48,169 bases of DNA from Bacteroidaceae bacterium (GCA_024401225.1 JAKSLM010000018.1:1-48169), one strand, 5' to 3'. Positions 7,191-14,792 are shown, numbered from the stretch's first letter. Translations and numbers: made by a program. The notes: generated by a model not told the origin, from the letters alone.

Positions 7191-9683
7191 TTAGAATTCC
7201 TCGTTTTCAGTACGAGCTATGATCTCGTTCTGCAACTGCTCGGTCATGTCGTTGAAGTAGTCGGAATAACCTGCTACGCGAACGAGCAGATCCTTGTAGT
7301 CCTCAGGAGTTTGCTGAGCATCGAGGAGCGTCTGCGTATCAACGATGTTGAACTGGATGTGATGTCCACCCATAGAGAAATAGGTACGGATGAGGGATAC
7401 GAGCTTCTTCAGGTCGTCCTCACGCTTGAGCAGGCTTGGGATGAAGCGAACGTTGAGCAGCGTTCCACCCGACTTGGTCTGATCGAGCTTGCCAAGACTC
7501 TTGATGACCGATGTAGGACCATTGGTGTCGGCTCCGTGAGCGGGACTTGTTCCGTCGCTGATGGCAAACTTGGCAAGACGACCGTTGCAGCTTGCTCCGC
7601 ACACGCTTCCGAAGTAGTTGTGGCAAGTGGTTGAGAGCATGTTGAGCTGGGTTGTGCCACCGCGTGTGTTAGGATGTCCTTCGATGGCATCCACAAGGTC
7701 GTCGTATACCTTGACTGCTATGCTGTCTGCATACTCATCATCGTTGCCAAAGAATGGGGTGCGGTTCATGATGAACTGGCGCATCTTCTCATTGCCCTCA
7801 AAGTTCTCGCTTACAGCCTTGAGAATCTCGTCCATGGTGAACTTCTTGTCCTCAAACACGTGCTTCTTGAGTGTAGACAGACAGTCGGTAATGGTGCCGA
7901 GGCCTGTACACTGGATGTAAGTTGTGTTGTATCGGGCACCACCGCTATAGTAGTCGCGGCCTCGTGCCACACAGTCGTCGATGAAGAGGCTGAGGAAGGT
8001 GGCTGGAGCATAAAGCGAGAACATGCGCTCGATGTAATTGTTGACAGCCAGCTTCATGTTTACGAAGTATAGCATCTGCTTATGGTAGGCATCGTACAAT
8101 TGCTCGTACGAGGTGAATGTGCGTGGATCGCCAGTCTCCAGTCCGAGTTTCTTGCCTGTCATAGGGTCGATACCGTTGTTGAGTGTGATCTCCAGAATCT
8201 TAGGAGTGTTCAGATAGCCTGTAAGGATGTAAGCCTCCTTACCGAATGCACCTACCTCGATGCAGCCCGAGCAACCGCCTTCGTTGGCATCCTCCTGGCT
8301 CTTTCCCTGGCGCACCAGTTCCTGAGTGTAGGTGTCGGGGTTGAAGCATGATGGGTAGCCATGGCCCTGTCGTATCACCTTTGCTCCTGCAAGCACAAAC
8401 TCGTCTGGAGTCACCTTGCTCACATGGATTGAAAGGCCTGGCTGCAGTTCGTGAAGTTCTTCCTGAACCTCAAGTATTATGTATGAGAGATCGTTGACAG
8501 CATCGTTGCCGTACTTGTCGATACCTCCGATGTTGATATTCGTGAAGTCGTTGTATGTACCTGATTCAAGAGCTGTGACGCCTACCTTCGGAGGAGCAGG
8601 CTGGTTGTTGAACTTGATCCAGAAACATGATATGAGTTCCTTTGCCTTCTCGCGTGTCATAGTGCCATCCTCAATGCCTTTCTTATAGAATGGGTAGAGA
8701 TGCTGGTCGATGTGTCCAGGATTCATGCAGTCCCATCCGTTGAGCTCAGTCACCGTACCGAGGTGAGTGAACCAGTAGGTTTGAATGGCTTCCTGCATGT
8801 CGCGTGGAGCATGGGCAGGCACCCAACGGCATGTGTCGGCTATTTTACGAAGTTCCAAGACCCTCTCTGCCCTTTGGGCATCTCCCCCTCTATGGGGAGA
8901 GCCATCCGGGTTGAGTCCTTGCTCGAGCATGGCAGCTTGGCGCTCGGCTTCTTCTGCATGGCGCTCAGCGAAGAGAATGGCTGCATCGCACGAGATGTCC
9001 ATAGCCTGCAGCTCCTGCTGCTTGTCGGTAGCCTCAGGATCGTTGATGAAGTCGAGGTTGGCAAGCACTTCTGCAATCTGTGCCTTCACATCGAGCAGAC
9101 CGCGCTGGTACATCTTGCCGTCCATAGCAGTATGACCACCGGCACGCTGTTCCATAAACTCGGTGAAGACTCCTGCATGGTAAGCCTCTTCCCATTCCTT
9201 GCTTACGTGGCTGAAGATGCGCTCGCGCTGCGTACGGCCTTCCCAATAAGGGATAACCTCACGCTCGTAGGTGTCGATGTCCTCCTGCGAGATGTAGTAA
9301 GGCTGCATGTCGCGGTCGTTGAGCGTGTGGAGGTCCTCCACGGTGTGGCAGGTCAGTTCAGGGAATGTAGGTACCGCCTTTGGCACAGGTCCGCGTTCGC
9401 CGACTATGAGTTCATCATCACCTATATATATAGTCTTCTTCTTGCAAATCTCGTAGAAATTGCGGGCACGGAGAATGCAGTTAGGCATTTTGCCATAGTT
9501 CTCCTTGTAGAATGCTGTCTCAATGAGCGCGCGCTCTATGGTCAGGGTGGTTGGAGTGTCGATGCTCTGCTGATGCAGACGCTTGATACGGTCGTTCATG
9601 CCTCCATCATTGCCTGGATACTGGAGTGCATAGTTCATTTTCTGGTGCGGTGCACGGAATGCGCTTTTCTTTACTTCAGTCAT
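7191..9683 (-). CDS. hypD: Glycyl-radical dehydratase, probable trans-4-hydroxy-L-proline dehydratase
   Basis: Predicted to dehydrate trans-4-hydroxy-L-proline to pyrroline-5-carboxylate under anoxic conditions. The 830 residues start at the ATG at 9683; the frame stays open further upstream but without family-like sequence. C474-I-E476 is the Cys-x-Glu of the dehydratase subclass (pyruvate formate-lyase has Cys-Cys), and RVAGYS with G805 is the glycyl-radical site. From memory of the Clostridioides difficile HypD structure, its F152, H160, D278, S334, D339, F340, C434, E436, Y450, T645 and G765 fall here on F176, H184, D318, S374, D379, F380, C474, E476, Y490, T685 and G805. The offset is 24 before and 40 after an insertion at about 261-275. 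The closest alternatives are other CxE glycyl-radical enzymes of unknown substrate. Its activase is at 4338-5237. Confidence 0.8.
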   Translation of the reverse strand: MTEVKKSAFRAPHQKMNYALQYPGNDGGMNDRIKRLHQQSIDTPTTLTIERALIETAFYKENYGKMPNCILRARNFYEICKKKTIYIGDDELIVGERGPVPKAVPTFPELTCHTVEDLHTLNDRDMQPYYISQEDIDTYEREVIPYWEGRTQRERIFSHVSKEWEEAYHAGVFTEFMEQRAGGHTAMDGKMYQRGLLDVKAQIAEVLANLDFINDPEATDKQQELQAMDISCDAAILFAERHAEEAERQAAMLEQGLNPDGSPHRGGDAQRAERVLELRKIADTCRWVPAHAPRDMQEAIQTYWFTHLGTVTELNGWDCMNPGHIDQHLYPFYKKGIEDGTMTREKAKELISCFWIKFNNQPAPPKVGVTALESGTYNDFTNINIGGIDKYGNDAVNDLSYIILEVQEELHELQPGLSIHVSKVTPDEFVLAGAKVIRQGHGYPSCFNPDTYTQELVRQGKSQEDANEGGCSGCIEVGAFGKEAYILTGYLNTPKILEITLNNGIDPMTGKKLGLETGDPRTFTSYEQLYDAYHKQMLYFVNMKLAVNNYIERMFSLYAPATFLSLFIDDCVARGRDYYSGGARYNTTYIQCTGLGTITDCLSTLKKHVFEDKKFTMDEILKAVSENFEGNEKMRQFIMNRTPFFGNDDEYADSIAVKVYDDLVDAIEGHPNTRGGTTQLNMLSTTCHNYFGSVCGASCNGRLAKFAISDGTSPAHGADTNGPTSVIKSLGKLDQTKSGGTLLNVRFIPSLLKREDDLKKLVSLIRTYFSMGGHHIQFNIVDTQTLLDAQQTPEDYKDLLVRVAGYSDYFNDMTEQLQNEIIARTENEEF
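8861..8905. repeat. Palindromic (REP-like) element inside hypD coding sequence
   Basis: Two adjacent hairpins: GCCC-TTT-GGGC (8869-8879) and TCTCCCC-6 nt-GGGGAGA (8881-8887/8894-8900). Paired hairpins of this look are a familiar intergenic repeat in Bacteroidales genomes, as I recall. Here the element is read through in frame and encodes roughly residues 260-275 of the glycyl-radical enzyme (GSPHRGGDAQRAERV), exactly where the residue offset to HypD jumps by 16. Confidence 0.7.
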
Positions 9684-9716
9684 AAAAATTAGCTTGTTAG
9701 GTTTACTATTTGCGTG

Positions 9717-9724
9717 CAAAGATA
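9717..9724 (-). promoter_or_regulatory. -7 element, hypD-like gene
   Basis: TATCTTTG on the minus strand lies 33 bp upstream of the ATG at 9683. It supports that start over the longer open frame. No good -33 TTG is seen. Confidence 0.5.
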
Positions 9725-9767
9725 TAAAATAATTAGCAATTGCGCATGAGGAATTGTAAATTTTTAT

Positions 9768-9775
9768 TATCTTTG
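9768..9775 (+). promoter_or_regulatory. -7 element, GH30 gene
   Basis: TATCTTTG on the plus strand lies 35 bp upstream of the GH30 ATG, divergent from the hypD-like promoter. No -33 TTG is seen at the usual spacing. Confidence 0.5.
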
Positions 9776-9810
9776 CACGCATAAACCTACTAATAAATAC
9801 GACAAAGATA

Positions 9811-11385
9811 ATGAAACTATTACCGAATTTACTTTTTACCGCAGCATTGGCATTAATGCCAGGCACATCCATACATGCACAGAAAGCGCAGCAGTTCACC
9901 ATAACCAGCCGTCAGTGTCAACCGATCGATGGTTTTGGTGCCAGCGATGCGTGGAGTTTCTGGCAGATAGGCACATGGGGTGAACAGATTCAGACGCAGG
10001 TGGCCGACTGGCTCTTCTCGTCCGAGAACGATGCCAATGGCAATCCTAAGGGCATAGCATTGAGCATCTGGCGATTCAATGCTGGAGCAGGAAGTGCATC
10101 TCAGGGCGATTCGGCGCAGATCAATCGCGACACGCGTACCGATTACTATGATAAGCAGGTAGGTCAGCGTAAGTTCCTCCGCATGGCAAAGGAGCGCGGC
10201 GTTCCTACATTCCTGGCATTCTTCAATACTCCTCCTGTCACGATGACCATCAATGGATTAGGAACCAATACCGGTCGTGGTGGTACGTTCAATCTGAAGG
10301 ACGACTGCTACGACGACTTTGCACGCTATACAGCCGATATGATACAGGCAATACAGCGTGAGGACGGAATACACTTTGACTATGTGTGTCCTGTCAACGA
10401 ACCTGATGGCCATTGGAACTGGCAGGGACCTAAGCAGGAAGGCACACCTGCCACCAACCGTGAGATAGCACGCGTGGCACGTGAATTCAATAGCGAATTC
10501 CAGAAGCGTGGCATCACGACAAAGATTCTTGTTAATGAGTCGTCCGACTACCGTTGCATGTTTGGCGAGTATCAGGCAGGATGGGAGCGAGGCAACGAGA
10601 TCCAATGCTTCTGGAATCCCGACTCGACCGATACGTACGTGGGCAATCTGCCAAGCATAGCACGCATCATGGCAGGTCATTCATATTGGACCAACACACC
10701 AATCCTCAAGCCAGGCGATCGCCGCTACGAGCGCGAAGGACTTTATGGCTATCGCAAGCGTATCAAGGATGAGATGGCGAAGGTAAATAAGTATCAGCCA
10801 GTATCGTTCTGGCAAACAGAACTCTGCATTATGTCCAACGATGAGGAGATACATGGAGGCGGCGGATTTGACTTCACTATGGAGGAGGCACTTTATGTGG
10901 CTCGTGTGATGCACTACGACCTCACCGTGGCCAATGCTCAGTCGTGGCAATGGTGGCGTGCTGCAGGAGGCAACTATAAGGACGGACTTATCCGCATGTA
11001 TGTCAAGGGTGAACGTACCGGTGGCAGAGGTCAGCAGAGAGGACGCATAGAGGAAAACTCTGTACGCGATTCGAAATGGATGTGGACACTGGGCAACTTC
11101 AGCCGCTTCGTCCGTCCAGGAGCTGTACGCCTCGATGTAGAGGGGGAACAGCAGATGGAAGGCACTATGGTATCTGCCTACCGTAATGCTGATGGCACCA
11201 CGGCTATCGTAGCCATCAACTACGCAAAGTCCGACTCAAAGGTCAGCCTCAAGGGTCTTGGACGCAGCGCCACCGCCTATCGCACATCGGATGTAGAGGG
11301 TGAGAACCTCAAGAACCTTGGCAGCGTGAAGCTCGCAGAAGCCCTTCTTCCTGCCCGTTCAGTCACAACATTCGTGGTGAAGTGA
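9811..11385 (+). CDS. Secreted glycoside hydrolase family 30 enzyme
   Basis: A 524-residue exported glycosidase. A signal peptide covers residues 1-23 (hydrophobic core then HAQ). The GH30 pattern is clear: IDGFGASDAW near the N-terminus (39-48), acid/base E197 in CPVNEP, nucleophile E337 in FWQTE, and a C-terminal beta-sandwich (about 440-524). The WDAFG-like opening and NEPDGHWNW are closest to what I know of endo-beta-1,6-galactanase and related GH30 members, but substrate cannot be fixed from sequence. Probable action is on plant or host glycans in the periplasm or at the surface. It is monocistronic, ending in a strong hairpin shared with the convergent AraC gene. Confidence 0.88.
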   Translation: MKLLPNLLFTAALALMPGTSIHAQKAQQFTITSRQCQPIDGFGASDAWSFWQIGTWGEQIQTQVADWLFSSENDANGNPKGIALSIWRFNAGAGSASQGDSAQINRDTRTDYYDKQVGQRKFLRMAKERGVPTFLAFFNTPPVTMTINGLGTNTGRGGTFNLKDDCYDDFARYTADMIQAIQREDGIHFDYVCPVNEPDGHWNWQGPKQEGTPATNREIARVAREFNSEFQKRGITTKILVNESSDYRCMFGEYQAGWERGNEIQCFWNPDSTDTYVGNLPSIARIMAGHSYWTNTPILKPGDRRYEREGLYGYRKRIKDEMAKVNKYQPVSFWQTELCIMSNDEEIHGGGGFDFTMEEALYVARVMHYDLTVANAQSWQWWRAAGGNYKDGLIRMYVKGERTGGRGQQRGRIEENSVRDSKWMWTLGNFSRFVRPGAVRLDVEGEQQMEGTMVSAYRNADGTTAIVAINYAKSDSKVSLKGLGRSATAYRTSDVEGENLKNLGSVKLAEALLPARSVTTFVVK

Positions 11386-11400
11386 TACAAATTTAAGAAT

Positions 11401-11447
11401 AAAAACAAACAACGTGCAGATTGTGTGTCTGCACGTTGTTTGTTTTT
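11401..11447. terminator. Bidirectional terminator, GH30 / AraC regulator
   Basis: A perfect 20-bp inverted repeat (11401-11420 and 11428-11447) with a 7-nt loop. Its arms begin with A5 and end with T5, so it works as an intrinsic terminator in both directions. The distal arm overlaps the stop codon of the AraC-type gene. Confidence 0.9.
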
Positions 11448-12504
11448 ATTTCGTCTTTTTCTTCTCCTCTGCCATCCATTCAGCAGGATTCATGCCTACA
11501 AACTTGCGGAAGTTGCGGTAGAACGACTGTTCGCTCGAAAAACCAGCTTTGTCTGCCACTATCCACATCTTCTCCGACTCTGCTGTGCGCATAAGCTCTT
11601 TCGCATATTCGATGCGGTGGCGGTTGATGTACTCAAGAAACGTATACCCGTATTTTGTGTTTATGTAGTTTGATACATACGTCCGACATGAATCAGCCTC
11701 GTTAGCCATGTCTCCAATCTTCAGGTTTTTCCTCAGGTAGATGCTTTTCTCCTTCATCAGCATCTCTATCTTCTGCTCCAGTGCGCTCTTCTCATCAGGA
11801 GTCTCAATCGCAGGAACAACTTCGGCATCATCCTTTGCGTCATCCAGATACTGATTGACCGAAAATGAACGTGTGAATCCGATGTAACTCAATGCATACA
11901 GCATGATGGCAAAGGGTAGCAAAGCCAGCACCAGCCAATCGCTCGTGGTGAAAAACTGTTTTCCAATGGCATTTGCCACCATACTCACTATGGATGTGGT
12001 CACGAAAGCCACGAGGAGCACCTTCACATCCTTCGTCTCCTTGCCCTCCGTGTCGGCGTATACATTTGCCAGTTCCTTGTCAAATGCCACCAAGTCCCTG
12101 TATCCTAAGTAGCAAACCATCACCACCTGAATGGCGAACAGCACCTTCCTTGCCATGTCCGACTCTTCTCCAGGTAGCAGAAACTTTGCCAATGCCACAA
12201 GTGCTCCAGGTAGCAGACATAAGGCAACCGTCTTCCCATCGAAAGGTTTTACAGTCAATTCGCGCAGGTATATATAATAAAGAGGATAGACCGACAGAGA
12301 ACATAAAGCCCAAAGGCTCTCCATCCCAACGGACAGGCCTGCATTTAGGTACAGAGCGTGGCACAGATACAGAACCACGCACGTAGCCAGAAACCACGTG
12401 AGCGTGCGTTTGGGTGAGTCATTCTTTCGGTACTGCAAGGCAAAGGCGACAAACCAACACAGGCATACCATAAACGGAATGGAACTGAGAAATATCTTAA
12501 GCAT
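11446..12504 (-). CDS. Membrane-embedded AraC-family transcriptional regulator
   Basis: A 352-residue protein. The N-terminal 210 residues are six to seven hydrophobic helices, starting directly with LKIFLSSIPFMVCLCW. A short acidic linker and coiled-coil-like stretch (about 215-245) lead to a C-terminal AraC double helix-turn-helix (about 255-348, with ADKAGFSSEQSFYRNFRK). This architecture, a membrane sensor fused to AraC DNA binding, is common in Bacteroidetes. The start is the ATG at 12504, 33 nt from a good promoter; an upstream TTG is in frame but lies inside the -7 box. It is divergent from the BACON lipoprotein and probably controls that gene through the phased repeats between them. 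The signal is unknown. Confidence 0.86.
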   Translation of the reverse strand: MLKIFLSSIPFMVCLCWFVAFALQYRKNDSPKRTLTWFLATCVVLYLCHALYLNAGLSVGMESLWALCSLSVYPLYYIYLRELTVKPFDGKTVALCLLPGALVALAKFLLPGEESDMARKVLFAIQVVMVCYLGYRDLVAFDKELANVYADTEGKETKDVKVLLVAFVTTSIVSMVANAIGKQFFTTSDWLVLALLPFAIMLYALSYIGFTRSFSVNQYLDDAKDDAEVVPAIETPDEKSALEQKIEMLMKEKSIYLRKNLKIGDMANEADSCRTYVSNYINTKYGYTFLEYINRHRIEYAKELMRTAESEKMWIVADKAGFSSEQSFYRNFRKFVGMNPAEWMAEEKKKTK

Positions 12505-12537
12505 AGTTGATGAGGGGGAGTGAATTTTAATATTTTG

Positions 12538-12568
12538 CAAAGGTAATGTCTTTTACTCGTTTTGACAA
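12538..12568 (-). promoter_or_regulatory. Promoter of AraC-type regulator
   Basis: On the minus strand TTG (12566-12568), 20 nt, then TACCTTTG (12538-12545), 33 nt before the ATG. This matches the Bacteroidetes promoter well. A TTTTG sequence on the other strand (12560-12564) overlaps the -33 element. Confidence 0.7.
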
Positions 12569-12610
12569 TAGAAAATGGCCATGAATGACACTTTTTTTGT
12601 TCATAGCGCC

Positions 12611-12673
12611 ACATTTGTACGTTTTGAGAGTACATTTGTATCTTTTGATAGACGCTTTACACCTTTTGTTACA
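12611..12673. promoter_or_regulatory. Three 21-bp phased direct repeats, candidate operator
   Basis: Units start at 12611, 12632 and 12653. The first two share ACATTTGTA-nn-TTTTGA-AG almost completely; the third matches at 13 of 21 positions and keeps CTTTTG. A 21-bp period puts the TTTTG cores (12622, 12643, 12664) on one face of the helix, as AraC-family dimers require. The array lies directly upstream of the lipoprotein promoter. Confidence 0.55.
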
Positions 12674-12694
12674 TCGCGTAAACCTTAATAATTG

Positions 12695-12702
12695 TATATT
12701 TG
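12695..12702 (+). promoter_or_regulatory. -7 element, BACON lipoprotein
   Basis: TATATTTG matches TAnnTTTG, 74 bp upstream of the ATG at 12777. The -33 position is poor, which is consistent with an activator-dependent promoter next to the phased repeats. Confidence 0.5.
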
Positions 12703-12776
12703 CAGACTTGAAAAAATGCATAAACAAACTAAGTGTATCTGCAAAAACGTTAAACAATAAAAACAAACCGTACATT

Positions 12777-13787
12777 ATGAAAAAAGTATTTTTCTTGCTT
12801 TTAGCAATGCTCTCGACCATGTCGTTCATCTCGTGCGAGAAAGCCGACGATTCTGCTTCGGGCGAAATCAAAGACTCTGACGCCACACTCTCCGTATCTA
12901 AAACATCGTTGCAGTACGATGCTGAGGGTGGAACACAACTCATCAACATCACCTCAAATGCCAATTATGCAGGTGCCGAGTGTTACGTGGAATGGATACA
13001 TTTCAAGATGAATGGCACACAGCTGCAGGTTATTGCTGATCCAAACACCAGCACACAAGAACGTACAAGCAAAATCATGGTTTGTGTTGGAGCGACAGCT
13101 GATTTCCGTGAGAAAAAACAGTATCAGAACTACGTTTATGTTAATGTGACACAGAAGGGAGCAAGCAGTAGCAGCCAGATCAAAGGCCCTAAGTGGGTGT
13201 TGGTAGGATATGAAGCTCCAAACTTCACAGCAAAGGACGTTGCTGATGCCAATGCCAATGCATACAACCCGATTTATCACATAGATTCCCTGAAAATGGA
13301 AGCTACAAAGACTACGTGTAGTGGTTTCTACTCCGAAACTGTCTTTGCTAAGGGCGACCCTTGGGATGGAGGTTCCTACTTGTTCCGTTTCGAAATTTCA
13401 CAAATACCTCAAGAACTGAAGGGCGGCAGCACAATAACTCTCTACGACAAATTATCGTTGCCAAGACATAATGGTGCAAAGGATAATAATAACGACTATG
13501 CACAATGGAAATATTTCCACTGCTTCTGCTGGGTTGACTGCCGAATTGACGACAACAAGATTCGCTCTAAAGAAGAGGATTTTGACAAATATAATGGCTA
13601 CAATGTGCCAATTGTATGTATGAAGGACAACCAACCAGACCTCTATGATGCTGAGGGCTATATCTACGGCGAAGTACCAACAGGCAAAAAGGCTGGCGAC
13701 AGGATAAAATTGACCATCGTTGCGACAGGTTTGGGTGCCAATGGTAAATACATGGATGCAGTCTACACTTACGAGTGGAGAGAATAG
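12777..13787 (+). CDS. BACON-domain lipoprotein
   Basis: A 336-residue exported lipoprotein of unknown function. The signal peptide has a lipobox ending at about C20 (SFISC). Residues about 37-125 resemble a BACON domain: LSVSKTSLQYDAEGG, then a WIHF segment and a C-terminal strand ending VTQKG. BACON domains in Bacteroidetes often accompany carbohydrate-active or surface proteins. The remaining 200 residues are not recognised; they contain many aromatic residues and end in YTYEW, suggesting a second beta-rich domain. The long open frame starts at 12585, but the ATG at 12777 gives the signal peptide and lies after the promoter. It is followed by a terminator, so it is monocistronic. Confidence 0.72.
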   Translation: MKKVFFLLLAMLSTMSFISCEKADDSASGEIKDSDATLSVSKTSLQYDAEGGTQLINITSNANYAGAECYVEWIHFKMNGTQLQVIADPNTSTQERTSKIMVCVGATADFREKKQYQNYVYVNVTQKGASSSSQIKGPKWVLVGYEAPNFTAKDVADANANAYNPIYHIDSLKMEATKTTCSGFYSETVFAKGDPWDGGSYLFRFEISQIPQELKGGSTITLYDKLSLPRHNGAKDNNNDYAQWKYFHCFCWVDCRIDDNKIRSKEEDFDKYNGYNVPIVCMKDNQPDLYDAEGYIYGEVPTGKKAGDRIKLTIVATGLGANGKYMDAVYTYEWRE

Positions 13788-13815
13788 CCTTACTACTTAA
13801 TTCAACATAACATTC

Positions 13816-13857
13816 ACGTAAAGCTTCCGCGTCATCACGATGTCGGAAGCTTTATGT
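13816..13857 (+). terminator. Terminator after BACON lipoprotein
   Basis: An 11-bp perfect stem (13819-13829 with 13844-13854), extendable to 14 bp with one G-T pair, and a 14-nt loop. It is 28 bp after the stop codon and followed by a T-rich run. Confidence 0.75.
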
Positions 13858-13918
13858 GTTTCTACGTCGGCATCATGATTCTTGAAATGGAAAGAAGTTT
13901 CAAAACAAACAAACGAAC

Positions 13919-13959
13919 AAACAAACGAGGCGAGTCATCACGACGAACCTCGTTTGTTT
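13919..13959. terminator. Second hairpin with A/T flanks
   Basis: AAACAAACGAGG (13919-13930) pairs with CCTCGTTTGTTT (13948-13959). The left arm grows out of a short AAAC/GAAC tandem repeat. It could end transcription on either strand, or be a relic of a repeat element. Confidence 0.5.
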
Positions 13960-14134
13960 TTCAAATTCATGATTCCAACATTCCAAACGTTCCAACTATT
14001 CCATGAAAAACTTAGATGTTTACATTATGATGCTTCTTTCTGTTTTCTAATCGACAAAGTTGAATATGGTTGGAATATTGGAACACTAACGTCCACATGA
14101 TTTGTAACTGACCGAAAATTAATATTATAACTCG

Positions 14135-14182
14135 TTCCGTCAATGTTCCAAAACCGTTCCAATTGCGTTCCAATCATTCCAA
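14135..14182. repeat. Helically phased TTCCAA array
   Basis: TTCC(A/G) cores start at 14135, 14146, 14157, 14168 and 14177, with spacings of 11, 11, 11 and 9. A second cluster at 13973, 13981, 13990 and 13999 has spacings of 8-9. Inverted TTGGAA copies lie at 14070 and 14078. Regular spacing near one helical turn suggests cooperative protein binding. Confidence 0.55.
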
Positions 14183-14386
14183 ATCAGATTGAAGATGGAT
14201 GTGAAATGCTTTTATCACTCGACTTTAGCATTTGGCTCAGTCGATCAGTTATAAGGTTCTGATGTTATAAGGTTATAATCTCATAACCTAACAGCTTTTA
14301 GCAAATGCAAAAGCTGAGTTGCACTAAAAGAACAGAGATTTCGGTATAAATGGCACGAAAATCCTGTACTATGTAAACCAAGCAAC

Positions 14387-14474
14387 ATATACTATCATAT
14401 TGCATAAGATATACTATCCTAATCCATAAGATATACTATCTTATTCCGTATATGACATAGTCTTATCGCGTACT
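14387..14474. repeat. 22-bp tandem (iteron-like) repeats
   Basis: Three contiguous 22-bp units start at 14387, 14409 and 14431, each opening with ATATACTATC. The first two end in CATAAG. A degenerate fourth copy runs from 14453 to 14474. There are no spacers, so it is not CRISPR. The layout resembles plasmid or phage iterons. Confidence 0.65.
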
Positions 14475-14552
14475 TCCTATTTTGCATGCCGATTATGTTT
14501 TGTCTGCATTCAAATATTGTTTGCGGTAATTTCTCTCATGTAACAATCGTAC

Positions 14553-14792
14553 TCATTGCCTTGCCTCCCAAGATTTCATACACTCAATCATATCAAGTGC
14601 AATGTTTTCACGACTCTCTGTATGAAGTACTCCGTAGTTGGGAAAAATATAGTTTTCTATCATTCCCAAGCGTTTCATGCGCATGAAAACCTCGCGATAG
14701 GATACACCCAACGTTCTTGCAGTTGCTTCTATGCACGTAGCAACAAAAGCAAGTACAATCTGCGTTTGCGGTATGTTTATTCTTTCACTCAT
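14553..14792 (-). CDS. DUF3791 family small protein
   Basis: A 79-residue protein of unknown biochemical role. The pattern (hydrophobic AFVATCIEATARTLG, then EVFMRMKRLGMIENYIFPNYGVLHTESRENI) is what I recognise as DUF3791. In other Bacteroidetes members it often stands beside DUF3990 genes; no such partner is present here, so it is an orphan. The start is the ATG at 14792, since the longer frame opens only with TTG. It lies alone in a repeat-rich stretch with a -7 box 39 bp upstream, suggesting a residue of an accessory cassette. Confidence 0.65.
   Translation of the reverse strand: MSERINIPQTQIVLAFVATCIEATARTLGVSYREVFMRMKRLGMIENYIFPNYGVLHTESRENIALDMIECMKSWEARQ

Larger units (their letters stand above)
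13788..14552. other. 765-bp gene-free, repeat-rich stretch
   Basis: No credible gene on either strand. It holds, in order: a terminator (13816-13857), a (CAAA/CGAA)-type simple repeat with a second hairpin (13919-13959), two clusters of phased TTCCAA motifs (13973-14004, 14135-14182) with inverted copies at 14070 and 14078, a short hairpin AGGTTAT/ATAACCT (14270-14289), a CAGCTTTT/AAAAGCTG hairpin (14292-14316) and a 22-bp tandem array (14387-14474). It may be the scar of a mobile element or a regulatory/integration region. Confidence 0.7.

Noticed and set aside
8700-9692. 330-codon open frame on the plus strand opposite the glycyl-radical enzyme
   Set aside because: Shadow frame; the minus-strand protein has all the catalytic motifs.
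9684-9902. 73-codon upstream extension of the glycyl-radical enzyme
   Set aside because: It runs through the promoter and into the divergent GH30 gene; the ATG at 9683 follows a -7 box by 33 bp.
13882-14100. 72-codon open frame in the repeat-rich region
   Set aside because: Its sequence is made of the CAAA repeat, hairpin and TTCCAA motifs, with no protein-like pattern.
14387-14474. Possible CRISPR array
   Set aside because: The 22-bp units are directly adjacent with no spacers, there are too few, and no cas gene is nearby.
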